DNA of 43,476 bases, taken from positions 1 to 43,476 of the forward strand of contig CAKPMH010000008.1 of the NCBI GenBank assembly GCA_934167935.1, written 5' to 3'. The translations under genes were made by a program, and so were the position numbers. The stretch is from an uncultured Bacilli bacterium (lineage in GTDB: Bacteria; Bacillota_I; Bacilli_A; RF39; UBA660). Positions within the stretch are counted from its first letter, which is position 1. Each line of letters starts with the position of its first letter. The notes below the pieces were generated by a model that was not told the origin of the DNA, searched no databases, and worked only from the letters and a program-made list of their open reading frames with translations. Shown piece by piece: positions 24,891 to 34,508 of this stretch.

Positions 24891-25133
24891 ATGAATTTTT
24901 CAGATAATTTTTTTAAAAAAATAGAGAAAAAAACAAATGTAAGTAAAGATACTATTTTAGATTTAGCAACTAAATTACAACAAGGTGATATGAAAGATGA
25001 GAATAATCTAAGAAGTGTTATAAAAGAACTTAGTAAATTAACAGGAAAGGAACTTTCAAAAGAAAAAGAAGATAAAATAATAAGCGCTGTACAAAATGAT
25101 AATATTCCAAAAGATATTGATAAAATGATATAA
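24891..25133 (+). CDS. spoVIF: Stage VI sporulation protein F
   Basis: An 80-residue protein: MNFSDNFFKKIEKKTNVSKD, then DLATKLQQGDMKDENNLRSV, then ELSKEKEDKIISAV. This pattern matches SpoVIF (YjcC) of Bacillus closely over its full length. SpoVIF is needed for correct coat assembly and germination. AGGAGG precedes the ATG by about ten bases. Single-gene unit on the plus strand. Confidence 0.85.
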   Translation: MNFSDNFFKKIEKKTNVSKDTILDLATKLQQGDMKDENNLRSVIKELSKLTGKELSKEKEDKIISAVQNDNIPKDIDKMI

Positions 25134-25134
25134 A

Positions 25135-25211
25135 AAAAAGGATTTAGAAATGATTTTAAAATCTACACAATTCATGTAGAAATTTATTAGATCAATTCTT
25201 TAATCCTTTTT
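25135..25211. terminator. Long hairpin between spoVIF and the DUF2752 gene
   Basis: Outer arms AAAAAGGATT (25135-25144) and AATCCTTTTT (25202-25211) enclose inner repeats TCTACA/TGTAGA (25162-25180) and the palindrome GATTTTAAAATC (25152-25163). It has A and T runs at its ends and can terminate in both directions, but is larger than a simple terminator. Confidence 0.5.
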
Positions 25212-25629
25212 ATTTTATAGGAGCTATTATAGAAAAAATGGAAAAATTTCTTAAAATTCCAAATATAATAGTTATTGCAACTAAAATGTACCATAGAAAA
25301 TTTGGATAAATATTATCATTTTTTTTAAATGTTATCCAATTTTTTAATTTTATTATTAAATAATATAGTAAAGGTGGAACAACAATAATTATTAAAAGAT
25401 TATTATGTATCGCTCTTTTAAAATCTAATTGCATTAATGAAAAAAAAGCTCTTGTAATGCCACACCCAGGACAATATAAACCAGTTAATTTATAAAAAAC
25501 ACATGGAATTCCAATATGGTATATATTATATATTTTATAATATAAAAAAGAAAAAAATAGTACACTTATAAATAATATAATAGATACTATAATTCTCTTT
25601 TTAGTTGTATCAAAATAATTTTTACACAT
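25210..25629 (-). CDS. DUF2752 membrane protein
   Basis: A 139-residue protein with three membrane segments. GIPCVFYKLTGLYCPGCGITRAFFSL is the DUF2752 signature with its CPxCG motif. Function unknown. It follows the DUF4234 gene by 2 bases, a frequent pairing. Confidence 0.88.
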   Translation of the reverse strand: MCKNYFDTTKKRIIVSIILFISVLFFSFLYYKIYNIYHIGIPCVFYKLTGLYCPGCGITRAFFSLMQLDFKRAIHNNLLIIIVVPPLLYYLIIKLKNWITFKKNDNIYPNFLWYILVAITIIFGILRNFSIFSIIAPIK

Positions 25630-25631
25630 AA

Positions 25632-25967
25632 TTATACTAAACTATTTAAATCATTTTGCATTAAACAATAATTAACAATTTGAAATCCAAATAATCCAAG
25701 GATTATATATAAAACAGATTGATCTGATGCTGGTATATCATTTTTAATTTTAGCTTCATATATTTCTTTACCCATTTTATAATTCCAATAAATACTATAT
25801 AAACCACATGTAATTATTGTAAATAAAAATGCCTTTCCACCTGAAAAATCCACATCATCATTAACTCTAGCAGCAGAGTCAGTAAGATTTATAAACCAAA
25901 ATATACCATAAATTCCACATGTTATTATTGATAAAATAACACAAGTAGCAATATTCTTTTTTTCCAT
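25632..25967 (-). CDS. DUF4234 membrane protein
   Basis: A 111-residue protein with three membrane helices. SIITCGIYGIFWFINLTD and TIITCGLYSIYWNYKMGKEI are the paired TCGxYxIxW motifs of DUF4234. Function unknown; likely co-transcribed with the DUF2752 gene. Confidence 0.88.
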   Translation of the reverse strand: MEKKNIATCVILSIITCGIYGIFWFINLTDSAARVNDDVDFSGGKAFLFTIITCGLYSIYWNYKMGKEIYEAKIKNDIPASDQSVLYIILGLFGFQIVNYCLMQNDLNSLV

Positions 25968-26035
25968 TATAACACTCCTCTTTCCCTTACATAAGCTAAT
26001 TATATCATAAATAAAATTTTTTATATAGCTTTTTT

Positions 26036-26064
26036 GAATATATTTTACTTGTTTTACATATAGT
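26036..26064 (+). promoter_or_regulatory. Sigma-E-like promoter of spoIVA
   Basis: GAATATA (26036-26042), 14 bases, CATATAGT (26057-26064). Each element differs at one position from the known sigma-E pattern (KMATATT, CATACANT). spoIVA is a sigma-E gene in Bacillus. Confidence 0.55.
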
Positions 26065-26091
26065 TTAGTGATTATGGAAAGTAGGGATTAA

Positions 26092-27567
26092 ATGGAAAAA
26101 ACAGATGTTATAAGAAGTATTACAGAACGTACAGGTGGTGATATATATTTAGGAGTTGTTGGGGCTGTTAGAACAGGAAAATCAACATTTATAAAAAAAG
26201 TGATTGAAAAACTAGTTGTCCCTAATATTGAAGATGAATATGAAAGAAAAAGAACTTTAGATGAAATACCACAAAGTGCACAGGGAAAAACTATAATGAC
26301 AACGGAGCCAAAATTTGTACCTAGTAATGCCGCAAATATAAAAATAGACGATTTTAATACGAATATAAGATTAATTGATTGTGTTGGGTATGTTATACCA
26401 GAAGCTAAAGGTTATGAAGATGAAAATGGTCCAAGAATGGTAAAATGTCCATGGTATGATGATGAAATACCATTTATAGAAGCAGCCGAAATCGGAACAG
26501 AAAAAGTTATCAAGGACCACTCATCAATTGGTATTGTTATAACAACAGATGGTTCATTTGGTGAAATAAATAGATCTAGTTATATAGAAACAGAAGAACG
26601 TGTTATAAATGAATTAAAATCTTATGGAAAACCATTTATAGTAGTTTTAAATTCATCTCATCCAATGTTACCAGAAACAGAGAGATTAGCAACTAATTTA
26701 AATGAAACTTATAAAGTTCCTGTATTACCTATAAATATAGAAAATATGAGTGATAAAGATATCTATGATATACTTAAAAATGCATTATATGAATTTCCAG
26801 TACTAGAAGTAAATGTTAGTATGCCAGAATGGATTGCTTGCTTATCACCAAACAATTGGCTAAAGAAAATATATATTGAAAAAATAAGAGAAAGTGTATC
26901 TGAAATAGATAAACTTAAAGATATAGATTTAATAACAAGTCATTTTAATGATTGTGAATATATAAATAAAGCTTATCTATCAGATGTTAACACCTCAACA
27001 GGAATTGTTACAGTAACACTTGAAGCACCAGCTAACTTATATAATGATATATTAAAAGAAATTATTGGTATTGATATAGGAAATAAAGCCCAATTATTAA
27101 ATATCTTTCAAGATTATAACGAAATTAAATTAGAATATGATCAAATTAAATCAGCACTAAAAATGGTAAAACAAACAGGATATGGTGTAGCATCACCAAC
27201 CCTTTCAGACATGAAATTAGATACACCAGAAATTATAAAACAAGGAAGTAGATATGGTGTTAAATTAAAAGCAACTGCTCCATCAATTCATATGATAAGA
27301 GTTGATGTAGAATCAACATTTGAACCAATTATAGGTTCTGAAATTCAAAGTAAAGAATTAATAGATTATTTAATGAAAGATTTTGATACAAATCCTGATA
27401 ATATTTGGAAAAGTGAAATATTTGGTAGAAGTTTAGATGTAATTGTAAAAGAAGGAATACAAGCAAAACTATCACTTCTTCCAGAAAATGTTAGATTTAA
27501 ACTATGTCAAACTCTAACAAAATTAGTTAATAAAGGATCTGGAAATTTATTTACTATTGTATTATAA
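26092..27567 (+). CDS. spoIVA: Stage IV sporulation protein A (spore coat morphogenetic ATPase)
   Basis: A 491-residue protein, full length. TERTGGDIYLGVVGAVRTGK and STFIKK give the Walker A; DCVGYVIPEAKGYEDENGPR and MVKCPWYDDEIPF are near-invariant in SpoIVA. The C-terminal region ends in GSGNLFTIVL. It polymerises on the forespore surface with ATP hydrolysis, forming the coat base. Present in essentially all endospore formers, so it is the best single sporulation marker in the window. Start has a weak GTAGGG site. Confidence 0.97.
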   Translation: MEKTDVIRSITERTGGDIYLGVVGAVRTGKSTFIKKVIEKLVVPNIEDEYERKRTLDEIPQSAQGKTIMTTEPKFVPSNAANIKIDDFNTNIRLIDCVGYVIPEAKGYEDENGPRMVKCPWYDDEIPFIEAAEIGTEKVIKDHSSIGIVITTDGSFGEINRSSYIETEERVINELKSYGKPFIVVLNSSHPMLPETERLATNLNETYKVPVLPINIENMSDKDIYDILKNALYEFPVLEVNVSMPEWIACLSPNNWLKKIYIEKIRESVSEIDKLKDIDLITSHFNDCEYINKAYLSDVNTSTGIVTVTLEAPANLYNDILKEIIGIDIGNKAQLLNIFQDYNEIKLEYDQIKSALKMVKQTGYGVASPTLSDMKLDTPEIIKQGSRYGVKLKATAPSIHMIRVDVESTFEPIIGSEIQSKELIDYLMKDFDTNPDNIWKSEIFGRSLDVIVKEGIQAKLSLLPENVRFKLCQTLTKLVNKGSGNLFTIVL

Positions 27568-27593
27568 AAAAATAACTAATTAGTTATTTTTTT
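27566..27593 (+). terminator. Terminator after spoIVA
   Basis: AAATAACTAATTAGTTATTT, an almost loop-free palindrome, followed by T, directly after the stop. Confidence 0.75.
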
Positions 27594-27678
27594 ATTACTA
27601 TTAAAATATTATATAAAATTATAATTGACTTTAATTTTAATTTTTGTTAATATAAATAAATCAGAAAAGAGGAAAACC

Positions 27679-28206
27679 ATGGATTATGATGTAGAAATGC
27701 TTAAATTATATTTTTTAGAACAAGGATTTACTAAAAAAGAAATAAATTATTTATTAAATAACAACCCTTTTGATAAAAATTATGTTACATGGGAAAAAAA
27801 TAAAAAACGTGAAAATAAAATATTTGCAGATACTATTAAAAAAAATAGATTAATAAATCCTAATATGGTAATTGAAGAAATTGCTATTCATGAAAATAAT
27901 ATGGTTGGTTTATACCTACCAAATACAGTTCAATATACAAAGTGTTCTATAGATAAAACTATTAATAAAATTCCATATAAAAGAGATTTAATTTTAATTA
28001 ATGGTATATATAAAAATGAAGCTTATTTCTTAAAAAAACTAGATTTAAAGAAAATTCCATTTATAATTGGTGTTTGTAGTAAAAATAGACAATATTATAA
28101 AAAGTCTATTGAATTATTAAAAGAATTAAAAACAGATATTAAAGCTTTAGATATTATAACAAAGAAAGATGATGATCATTATATTTTTATAGCAAAAAAG
28201 ATGTAA
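27679..28206 (+). CDS. Hypothetical protein, 175 aa
   Basis: Not recognised. Soluble, Lys-rich, starting MDYDVEMLKLYFLEQGFTKKE; a helical head followed by an alpha/beta-looking half (RDLILINGIYKNEAYFLKKL, IPFIIGVCSKNRQYYKKS). The ATG at 27679 follows AGAGG; the frame extends upstream to 27625 without a ribosome site. It lies between spoIVA and ezrA with terminators on both sides. Confidence 0.6.
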   Translation: MDYDVEMLKLYFLEQGFTKKEINYLLNNNPFDKNYVTWEKNKKRENKIFADTIKKNRLINPNMVIEEIAIHENNMVGLYLPNTVQYTKCSIDKTINKIPYKRDLILINGIYKNEAYFLKKLDLKKIPFIIGVCSKNRQYYKKSIELLKELKTDIKALDIITKKDDDHYIFIAKKM

Positions 28207-28218
28207 TAACATCTTTTT
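28195..28218. terminator. Bidirectional terminator between the unknown gene and ezrA
   Basis: AAAGATGT-AATA-ACATCTTT with A and T flanks, overlapping the 3' ends of both convergent genes. Confidence 0.8.
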
Positions 28219-29932
28219 AATTTCCTGAATATAACTTTAATAATTTATCATAAATTCCTTCTTCTACCTTATTTAATGAATTTATAGATACTTCTAAAGA
28301 TTTTTTATATTCACCACGATAAAATAATTTTTCTGAATATTTTAAATATTTATCCAAATCATCTACTCTACTTCTATATCTATTTCCATATACAATAGCC
28401 ATTTCGGCAAACATTGCTGTTTTAACCATTTCTTTTGTTGTTTGATATAACTTTAAAACTAAATCACGAGCTGTATCGACACGAGTATTTAATACATCTA
28501 TTGTTATTGGTTTTTTATCTAATTCTTTTATTATTTCTTTTATTGCCATTTGAGCATCATTTAATTCAATAAAATAAGTTTTTGGAATAATTGGTAAATT
28601 ATATTTTCTAATTTTAGCTTTAGATTCTTTTAAAATATTTTTTATTTCTTCAAGTTGTTGACGGGCTCTAACTTCATCTTCTTTCATACTACCAATTGAA
28701 TCTAAAATTACATCAACTCTTTCATCTAAATTAGCTAATTTAACAGATAAAGCTTCTATCTCTTTAGTAAGTTTTGAATAAGCAAATGTATTGTTACTTG
28801 TATGTTTTATTAAAATATTATAATCGTTATATAAATTATCTAAATCTTTTTTTATACTATATAATTCCTGTAATTGAATATCAGATAAATTATATAATCG
28901 CTTAATTTCTTCTATATCTTTTAGAATATCATTTAACAAATTATTAATTTTATTATATTTTGTCTTAAATACTTTATTAGCATTTTCATAATCTGTTCTA
29001 TTTACTTTTTCTTTTTCAAAATCCGTAAATATTGATTCAAAATAGTCTAATAAAACCTTAAGTTCAAACAAACTATCTTCAATATTTAAATCTTTTGCTC
29101 TAGTTAAAATATCATTTATTTTATTACGAGCTTCAGCTATATTATATTCAACATTTAAATAATCAAGCGGATATCCACTTTCAGTCATCTTTTTATATTT
29201 TTGTTCAACTTCTTCAAGTTTTTTAGGTAGAATTGATTTAGCAAGTAACTCTATACCTGGTAATTCTTCTACAACATTTGTCATATGTTTAATCATTTCA
29301 TCAATAGATTTTACAACAGGAGCAACTTCAGTATACTCATTCTTTTCCATTAAATCTTCAAATTGCTCAAATTTACGAGCTATATTTTCAAATTGTAATT
29401 CAACTACTTCACTATTTTCACCAAATTCATTTTCAGTATTTTTATATTTTTGATATAATTCTCTATATTTAATTTTAAGTTTTGTAATAATTGCTCTATT
29501 TCTTTCTTCACTTCCAGTTATTTCTTTTATCTCATTAAGTAAAAACTCAGAATTTGTTCTTACTTTATAAATTTCCATTTCAAGTCTTGCTATTTTATAA
29601 AGTGTTTTCTTGTAATCCATTTTAGACAAAGAATAATCTGTATCAAGTAACATATCTGTTATTTTAGGAATTTGATTTGTTCTAATTACATCTAATCTAT
29701 TTTTCCAATTATTATACATTACTTCTAATTTTTCATTATTCAAATAGGACTCTATTTTTGATAATTCAGGTATTACTGGAGAGCTATCCAATTTATTTTT
29801 TTCTATCTCTAGTTTATCAATTTCTTCTTTATATTTTTTATTTTTTTGTTTTTGTATAAAGTATAAAACAAGTATTATTAAAGTTATTGCACATAAGAAA
29901 ATAGATACAATTAATAATATTACCTTGTTCAT
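28217..29932 (-). CDS. ezrA: Septation ring formation regulator EzrA
   Basis: A 571-residue protein: one N-terminal membrane helix (residues 3-26), then long spectrin-like coiled coil to the end. Length and topology match EzrA, and the end (NRYRSRVDDLDKYLKYSEKL, FYRGEYKKSLEVSINSL) carries its conserved C-terminal patch. EzrA links FtsZ to peptidoglycan synthesis and limits extra Z rings. Confidence 0.92.
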   Translation of the reverse strand: MNKVILLIVSIFLCAITLIILVLYFIQKQKNKKYKEEIDKLEIEKNKLDSSPVIPELSKIESYLNNEKLEVMYNNWKNRLDVIRTNQIPKITDMLLDTDYSLSKMDYKKTLYKIARLEMEIYKVRTNSEFLLNEIKEITGSEERNRAIITKLKIKYRELYQKYKNTENEFGENSEVVELQFENIARKFEQFEDLMEKNEYTEVAPVVKSIDEMIKHMTNVVEELPGIELLAKSILPKKLEEVEQKYKKMTESGYPLDYLNVEYNIAEARNKINDILTRAKDLNIEDSLFELKVLLDYFESIFTDFEKEKVNRTDYENANKVFKTKYNKINNLLNDILKDIEEIKRLYNLSDIQLQELYSIKKDLDNLYNDYNILIKHTSNNTFAYSKLTKEIEALSVKLANLDERVDVILDSIGSMKEDEVRARQQLEEIKNILKESKAKIRKYNLPIIPKTYFIELNDAQMAIKEIIKELDKKPITIDVLNTRVDTARDLVLKLYQTTKEMVKTAMFAEMAIVYGNRYRSRVDDLDKYLKYSEKLFYRGEYKKSLEVSINSLNKVEEGIYDKLLKLYSGN

Positions 29933-30027
29933 ACTATCACCTCGCTATTATAATTTTATCACATTTATATCGAATTTTGTCAAATATTTGTCAAATTTTT
30001 ATTTTTTTTATTTTTTTTATATATTTA

Positions 30028-30056
30028 TTGACTTAAACATGATAATATGATATATT
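30028..30056 (+). promoter_or_regulatory. Sigma-A-like promoter of secE-nusG
   Basis: TTGACT (30028-30033), 17 bases, TATATT (30051-30056). Confidence 0.7.
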
Positions 30057-30061
30057 TATCT

Positions 30062-30085
30062 AAACACGGAAGGTGTTTTTATTTT
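30062..30085 (+). promoter_or_regulatory. Hairpin with T run in the secE leader
   Basis: AAACAC-GGAAG-GTGTTT followed by TTATTTTG, starting at about the expected transcription start. It resembles a small terminator or a 5' stabilising hairpin ahead of secE. Confidence 0.4.
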
Positions 30086-30102
30086 GAAATAAAGAGGTGC
30101 AT

Positions 30103-30273
30103 ATGAAAAAATTTTTTAAAGGTGTAAAACTAGAATTCAAAAAAATAAAATGGCCAAATAAAAAAGAAATGGCTACATATTCAGTAGCAACTTTATTATG
30201 TGTTATAATTTTTGCTCTTTTCTTTACTGGTTTAGATTTTCTAATATCTGTTATTAAGGATGTGATTCATTAA
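30103..30273 (+). CDS. secE: Preprotein translocase subunit SecE
   Basis: A 56-residue protein: FFKGVKLEFKKIKWPNKKEM is the conserved amphipathic head with the invariant W-P, followed by one membrane helix (residues 30-50). Normal length for Firmicutes SecE. It is an essential part of the SecYEG channel. AGAGGTG precedes the ATG, and its TAA shares a base with the nusG ATG. Confidence 0.95.
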   Translation: MKKFFKGVKLEFKKIKWPNKKEMATYSVATLLCVIIFALFFTGLDFLISVIKDVIH

Positions 30274-30796
30274 TGGAAAAAGAATGGTACGTTGTTAATA
30301 CATATTCTGGTCATGAAAGTAAAGTTAAAGAAAAACTTGAAATGCGCGCCAGTACAATGGGAATGGAAGATTACATATTTAGAGTAGTTGTTCCAGAAGA
30401 AAAAATAATTGATGAAAAAGGTAAAGAAAAAGTTAAAAAAATGTTTCCTGGATATATCCTTGTTGAAATGATTATGAATGATGATGCATGGTTTATAGTT
30501 CGTAATACACCTGGTGTTACAGGATTTATTGGATCTTCAGGTAAAGGAGCAAAACCTTTTCCACTTACTCCTATGGAAGTTGATAAAATACTAGGTAGTA
30601 TGGGAATGAGTAGATTAGAAATTGGTAACAACTTAAATGTTGATGATAATGTTAAAGTTGTTAATGGACCATTTGCTTCTATGTTTGGTAAAGTTAAAAC
30701 TATAAATATGGAAAACCAAACATTAGAAGTTGCATTAGATTTATTTGGACAAGAAACAATTGTTGAACTTGGTTTAACTGACATAGAAAAAGCATA

Positions 30797-30797
<1 letters not shown>
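30273..30797 (+). CDS. nusG: Transcription termination/antitermination factor NusG
   Basis: A 174-residue protein: NGN domain opening EWYVVNTYSGHESKVKEKL, with FPGYILVEM and RNTPGVTGFIG, then a C-terminal KOW domain (DNVKVVNGPFASMFGKVKTI). It binds RNA polymerase and modulates pausing. Coupled to secE; terminator follows. Confidence 0.97.
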
Positions 30798-31955
<1,158 letters not shown>

Positions 31956-31985
31956 CTACCTAAATAGTATACACTATTTAGATAG
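31956..31985. repeat. 30-bp inverted repeat over the tgt promoter
   Basis: CTACCTAAATAGT, four bases, ACTATTTAGATAG: 13-base arms with one mismatch, covering the -10 and most of the spacer of the tgt promoter. No T run follows on the minus strand, so it reads better as an operator or leader hairpin than a terminator. Confidence 0.65.
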
Positions 31986-31994
31986 TTTTCTCAA
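31966..31994 (-). promoter_or_regulatory. Sigma-A-like promoter of tgt
   Basis: Minus strand TTGAGA (31994-31989), 17 bases, TATACT (31971-31966). The -35 overlaps the stop codon of the upstream gene. Confidence 0.6.
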
Positions 31995-32542
31995 TTATTA
32001 ATTTTATCAATTATTAATTCAATATTTTTTCCAAATAATAACCCTATTATTATATTTCCAATTATATTTGGATCATTAACTTTTATATTATATATTTTAT
32101 CTTGATACTTTATTAATAATTCACCATTTTTATTCATATATTCTATATCATCATATAAATTAGAACCATATCTATATATATCTAATTTATTATAAAAAAT
32201 ATTTTTTAAATATTTATCATTATCATTTATAATTAATGTTGTATTTTTAAGTTTTCTCAAAATTTTTCTTATAAATTTAAATTCTTTTTTTTCAATGGTT
32301 GATGTATAGCACCCATTTATTTTAGGGATAAATATAACATCAATTTTTATTTTATTTTTTAAATACTCTAATTTTTCTATATTATTTATATCTAAATAGA
32401 TTATAATTACTTCTTCATCTATATTATCTATATTATTTATAATATTAATATCAAAAGGTATTTCAATTACACTATAATCAATTAAGACATTTTTAAGGGA
32501 ATACTTATATTCATTTATTACAACAATAATTTTTTTATCCAT
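31991..32542 (-). CDS. Hypothetical protein, 183 aa
   Basis: Not firmly recognised. Ile/Asn/Lys-rich alpha/beta protein starting MDKKIIVVINEYKYSL. The stretch LKNTTLIINDNDKYLKNIF followed by LDIYRYGSNLYDDIEY faintly recalls the central domain of Mur ligases (VLNADDP … yG), but there is no P-loop. The ATG at 32542 follows AGGTGAT; the upstream GTG is rejected. It starts 4 bases after the amidotransferase gene. Confidence 0.55.
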   Translation of the reverse strand: MDKKIIVVINEYKYSLKNVLIDYSVIEIPFDINIINNIDNIDEEVIIIYLDINNIEKLEYLKNKIKIDVIFIPKINGCYTSTIEKKEFKFIRKILRKLKNTTLIINDNDKYLKNIFYNKLDIYRYGSNLYDDIEYMNKNGELLIKYQDKIYNIKVNDPNIIGNIIIGLLFGKNIELIIDKINN

Positions 32543-32546
32543 ATTA

Positions 32547-33161
32547 TCACCTTTCACTATATTTTTTAGTTAATTTGTATTTATAACATTCCTTTATAAA
32601 TTGATTAAATATTAAATTACTATTGTTATCATATTTAAGCATTGATTCTGGATGCCACTGAACACCTATAAAAAAACTTTTATTTTTATCTTCTATGCTT
32701 TCTATTACATCACTTATTCCACTAATAGATAAATCTGTATTTATTAAATAATCTTTATGTCTACTATTTACTTTTATTTCTTCAAGATTTAATATTTTAT
32801 ATATTTTTGAATTTTTATTAATTTTAACATCATGTACATATTTAAGATCTGGTTTTAAATGACTATAATTACCTATATAACCCATCCCTCCATTAAATAA
32901 ATAGCCCATCTCTTGCATACCAAGGCATATTCCAAAACAAGGAATATCATTATCATATAAATACTTAATTAATTTTAAATCATCATCATATATATCTATT
33001 CCACCCGGAAAAATAATACCATCACATAAATTTGCTGATTCAATATCTGGTTTTATAATAATAGGTATTACTCCTTTTATTATTAAGTTATCAATAAGTT
33101 CTACCTTAGAATAATATATATCATCTTCTTTTCTAACAGCTATTCCTACTATAGGTTTCAT
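32547..33161 (-). CDS. Class I glutamine amidotransferase-like hydrolase (peptidase C26, PuuD-like)
   Basis: A 204-residue protein. CDGIIFPGGIDIYDDD, then FGICLGMQEMGYLFNGG with the nucleophile Cys, and IGVQWHPESM with His-Glu complete the triad. Closest to gamma-glutamyl-GABA hydrolase-type proteins, though shorter than PuuD. Substrate unknown. Co-transcribed with the unknown protein downstream. Confidence 0.85.
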   Translation of the reverse strand: MKPIVGIAVRKEDDIYYSKVELIDNLIIKGVIPIIIKPDIESANLCDGIIFPGGIDIYDDDLKLIKYLYDNDIPCFGICLGMQEMGYLFNGGMGYIGNYSHLKPDLKYVHDVKINKNSKIYKILNLEEIKVNSRHKDYLINTDLSISGISDVIESIEDKNKSFFIGVQWHPESMLKYDNNSNLIFNQFIKECYKYKLTKKYSER

Positions 33162-33206
33162 AGTATCACCATTTAATTATATGAAAAAAGGTATTAAATA
33201 ATACCT

Positions 33207-34442
33207 TTAAAATTCAATTTTCTCATATGGTAGTGTTATTATTGCTTTTGTTCCAATATATTTTTTTGATATATATTTAATTGTACCACCATGAGCTTCT
33301 ATAATTTGTTTTGATAAATAAACTCCTAATCCTGTACCATTTTCTTTTGTTGAAAAAAATGGTTCTGATATTTTTTTTAATTCTGCTTTATCCATTCCAA
33401 TTCCTGTATCTTCAATTTTAATTTCTATTTCGTCTTTTTCACATTTCAAGCTAACTATTATTAAGCCATTTTTACCAATTGATTCTATACTATTTTTTAT
33501 TATATTTATAAATACTTGATTCAATCTATTATAATCAGCATTTATAAATAGTTCATCTTTACTTATGTTAAAAATCCTATCAATGTTTTTTTCTTTTAAT
33601 AATGGAATAAAATTACTTGTTACTTCTTCAAGTAATAAATTAATATCAATAATATCTTTTTCTATCTTGATTTTATTAATTGATAAAAAGTCTTCTAATA
33701 ATATTAAAACTCTTTTTATTTCTCTTTTCATTATAGAAATATATTTTTTACTTTTTTCTTTATCATTAATATCAAACATTTCTAAATAACCTTTACAAAC
33801 CGTTATTGGATTTTTAATTTCATGTGTAATTTTAAACAAAGACATTCTTAAGTTTTTTTCTTCTTGTAATTTTCTAAGTTCTGTTTGAAAATTTATAATA
33901 CCATTAGCCTTTTTAAATGTATAATAAATTATATATGTAACCAAAATAAATGGAATTATAATTATAATAGCGTTCATTAAATATTTAAAATTATTAATAA
34001 CATATGGTTTAGTTATAGATTCATGTATAAGATAAAATATAATTTTTAAAAAAACAAATATATTTAATAATCCCAGATCTTTCTTTCTTGATAACAAATA
34101 TATAATAAAATAGATTATGTATTCAATAACTATATATATTGTTAGAGTATTATAAAACCTTGATAAAATACAACATGAAAAAATAGACAAAATTATAATA
34201 GATGTATTTTTTCTTTTTAAATATGCTAAAAACAAAGGTATATTCATAAGTAAATAAGGAAAAGAATAATTATCGTTTTTAAATGTTACTACAAAGTAAA
34301 AACTTGTTATAATTGCGAAATCTAAACATAATCCACTTTTTTTAAAATCATAAACTTTATTATATGCCTCATAAATTACGTAAACCAATAAAGGAAATAT
34401 AATTAATATAGCATTTAAAAGTACATTTTCAAATAAATTCAT
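33207..34442 (-). CDS. Membrane sensor histidine kinase (KinB-like), probably sporulation-linked
   Basis: About 411 residues: six or so N-terminal membrane helices (residues 1-175) with little extracellular sequence, a HisKA domain (FKITHEIKNPITVCKGYLEM, phospho-His) and an HATPase domain (FINIIKNSIES N-box; EDTGIGMD; FFSTKENGTGLG). No response regulator is adjacent, as for orphan sporulation kinases such as KinB. The ATG at 34442 after GGTGAT is preferred to the upstream TTG. Tandem Spo0A boxes precede it. Confidence 0.85.
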   Translation of the reverse strand: MNLFENVLLNAILIIFPLLVYVIYEAYNKVYDFKKSGLCLDFAIITSFYFVVTFKNDNYSFPYLLMNIPLFLAYLKRKNTSIIILSIFSCCILSRFYNTLTIYIVIEYIIYFIIYLLSRKKDLGLLNIFVFLKIIFYLIHESITKPYVINNFKYLMNAIIIIIPFILVTYIIYYTFKKANGIINFQTELRKLQEEKNLRMSLFKITHEIKNPITVCKGYLEMFDINDKEKSKKYISIMKREIKRVLILLEDFLSINKIKIEKDIIDINLLLEEVTSNFIPLLKEKNIDRIFNISKDELFINADYNRLNQVFINIIKNSIESIGKNGLIIVSLKCEKDEIEIKIEDTGIGMDKAELKKISEPFFSTKENGTGLGVYLSKQIIEAHGGTIKYISKKYIGTKAIITLPYEKIEF

Positions 34443-34457
34443 TTTATCACCGACATA

Positions 34458-34463
34458 ATTATA
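34458..34463 (-). promoter_or_regulatory. -10 element of the histidine kinase gene
   Basis: Perfect TATAAT on the minus strand, 15 bases before the ATG; the -35 position has no consensus but lies between two Spo0A boxes. Confidence 0.5.
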
Positions 34464-34474
34464 CAAAAAAATTT

Positions 34475-34491
34475 TGTCGAAATTTGTCGAA
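34475..34491 (+). promoter_or_regulatory. Tandem Spo0A boxes
   Basis: Two exact TGTCGAA boxes (34475-34481 and 34485-34491), ten bases apart, each in a TTTGTCGAAA context. They lie around the -35 region of the kinase promoter, as in Spo0A-activated promoters. Confidence 0.75.
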
Positions 34492-34508
34492 ATATGAAAA
34501 AAAGAAGT

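Noticed and set aside
29976..29995. Two TGTCAAA repeats ten bases apart upstream of ezrA, considered as Spo0A boxes
   Set aside because: Each has a mismatch at the key G, and read on the ezrA strand they are TTGACA, i.e. ordinary -35 hexamers.
33565..33789. 74-codon plus-strand frame within the histidine kinase gene
   Set aside because: Antisense to the HisKA/HATPase coding region; no ribosome site.
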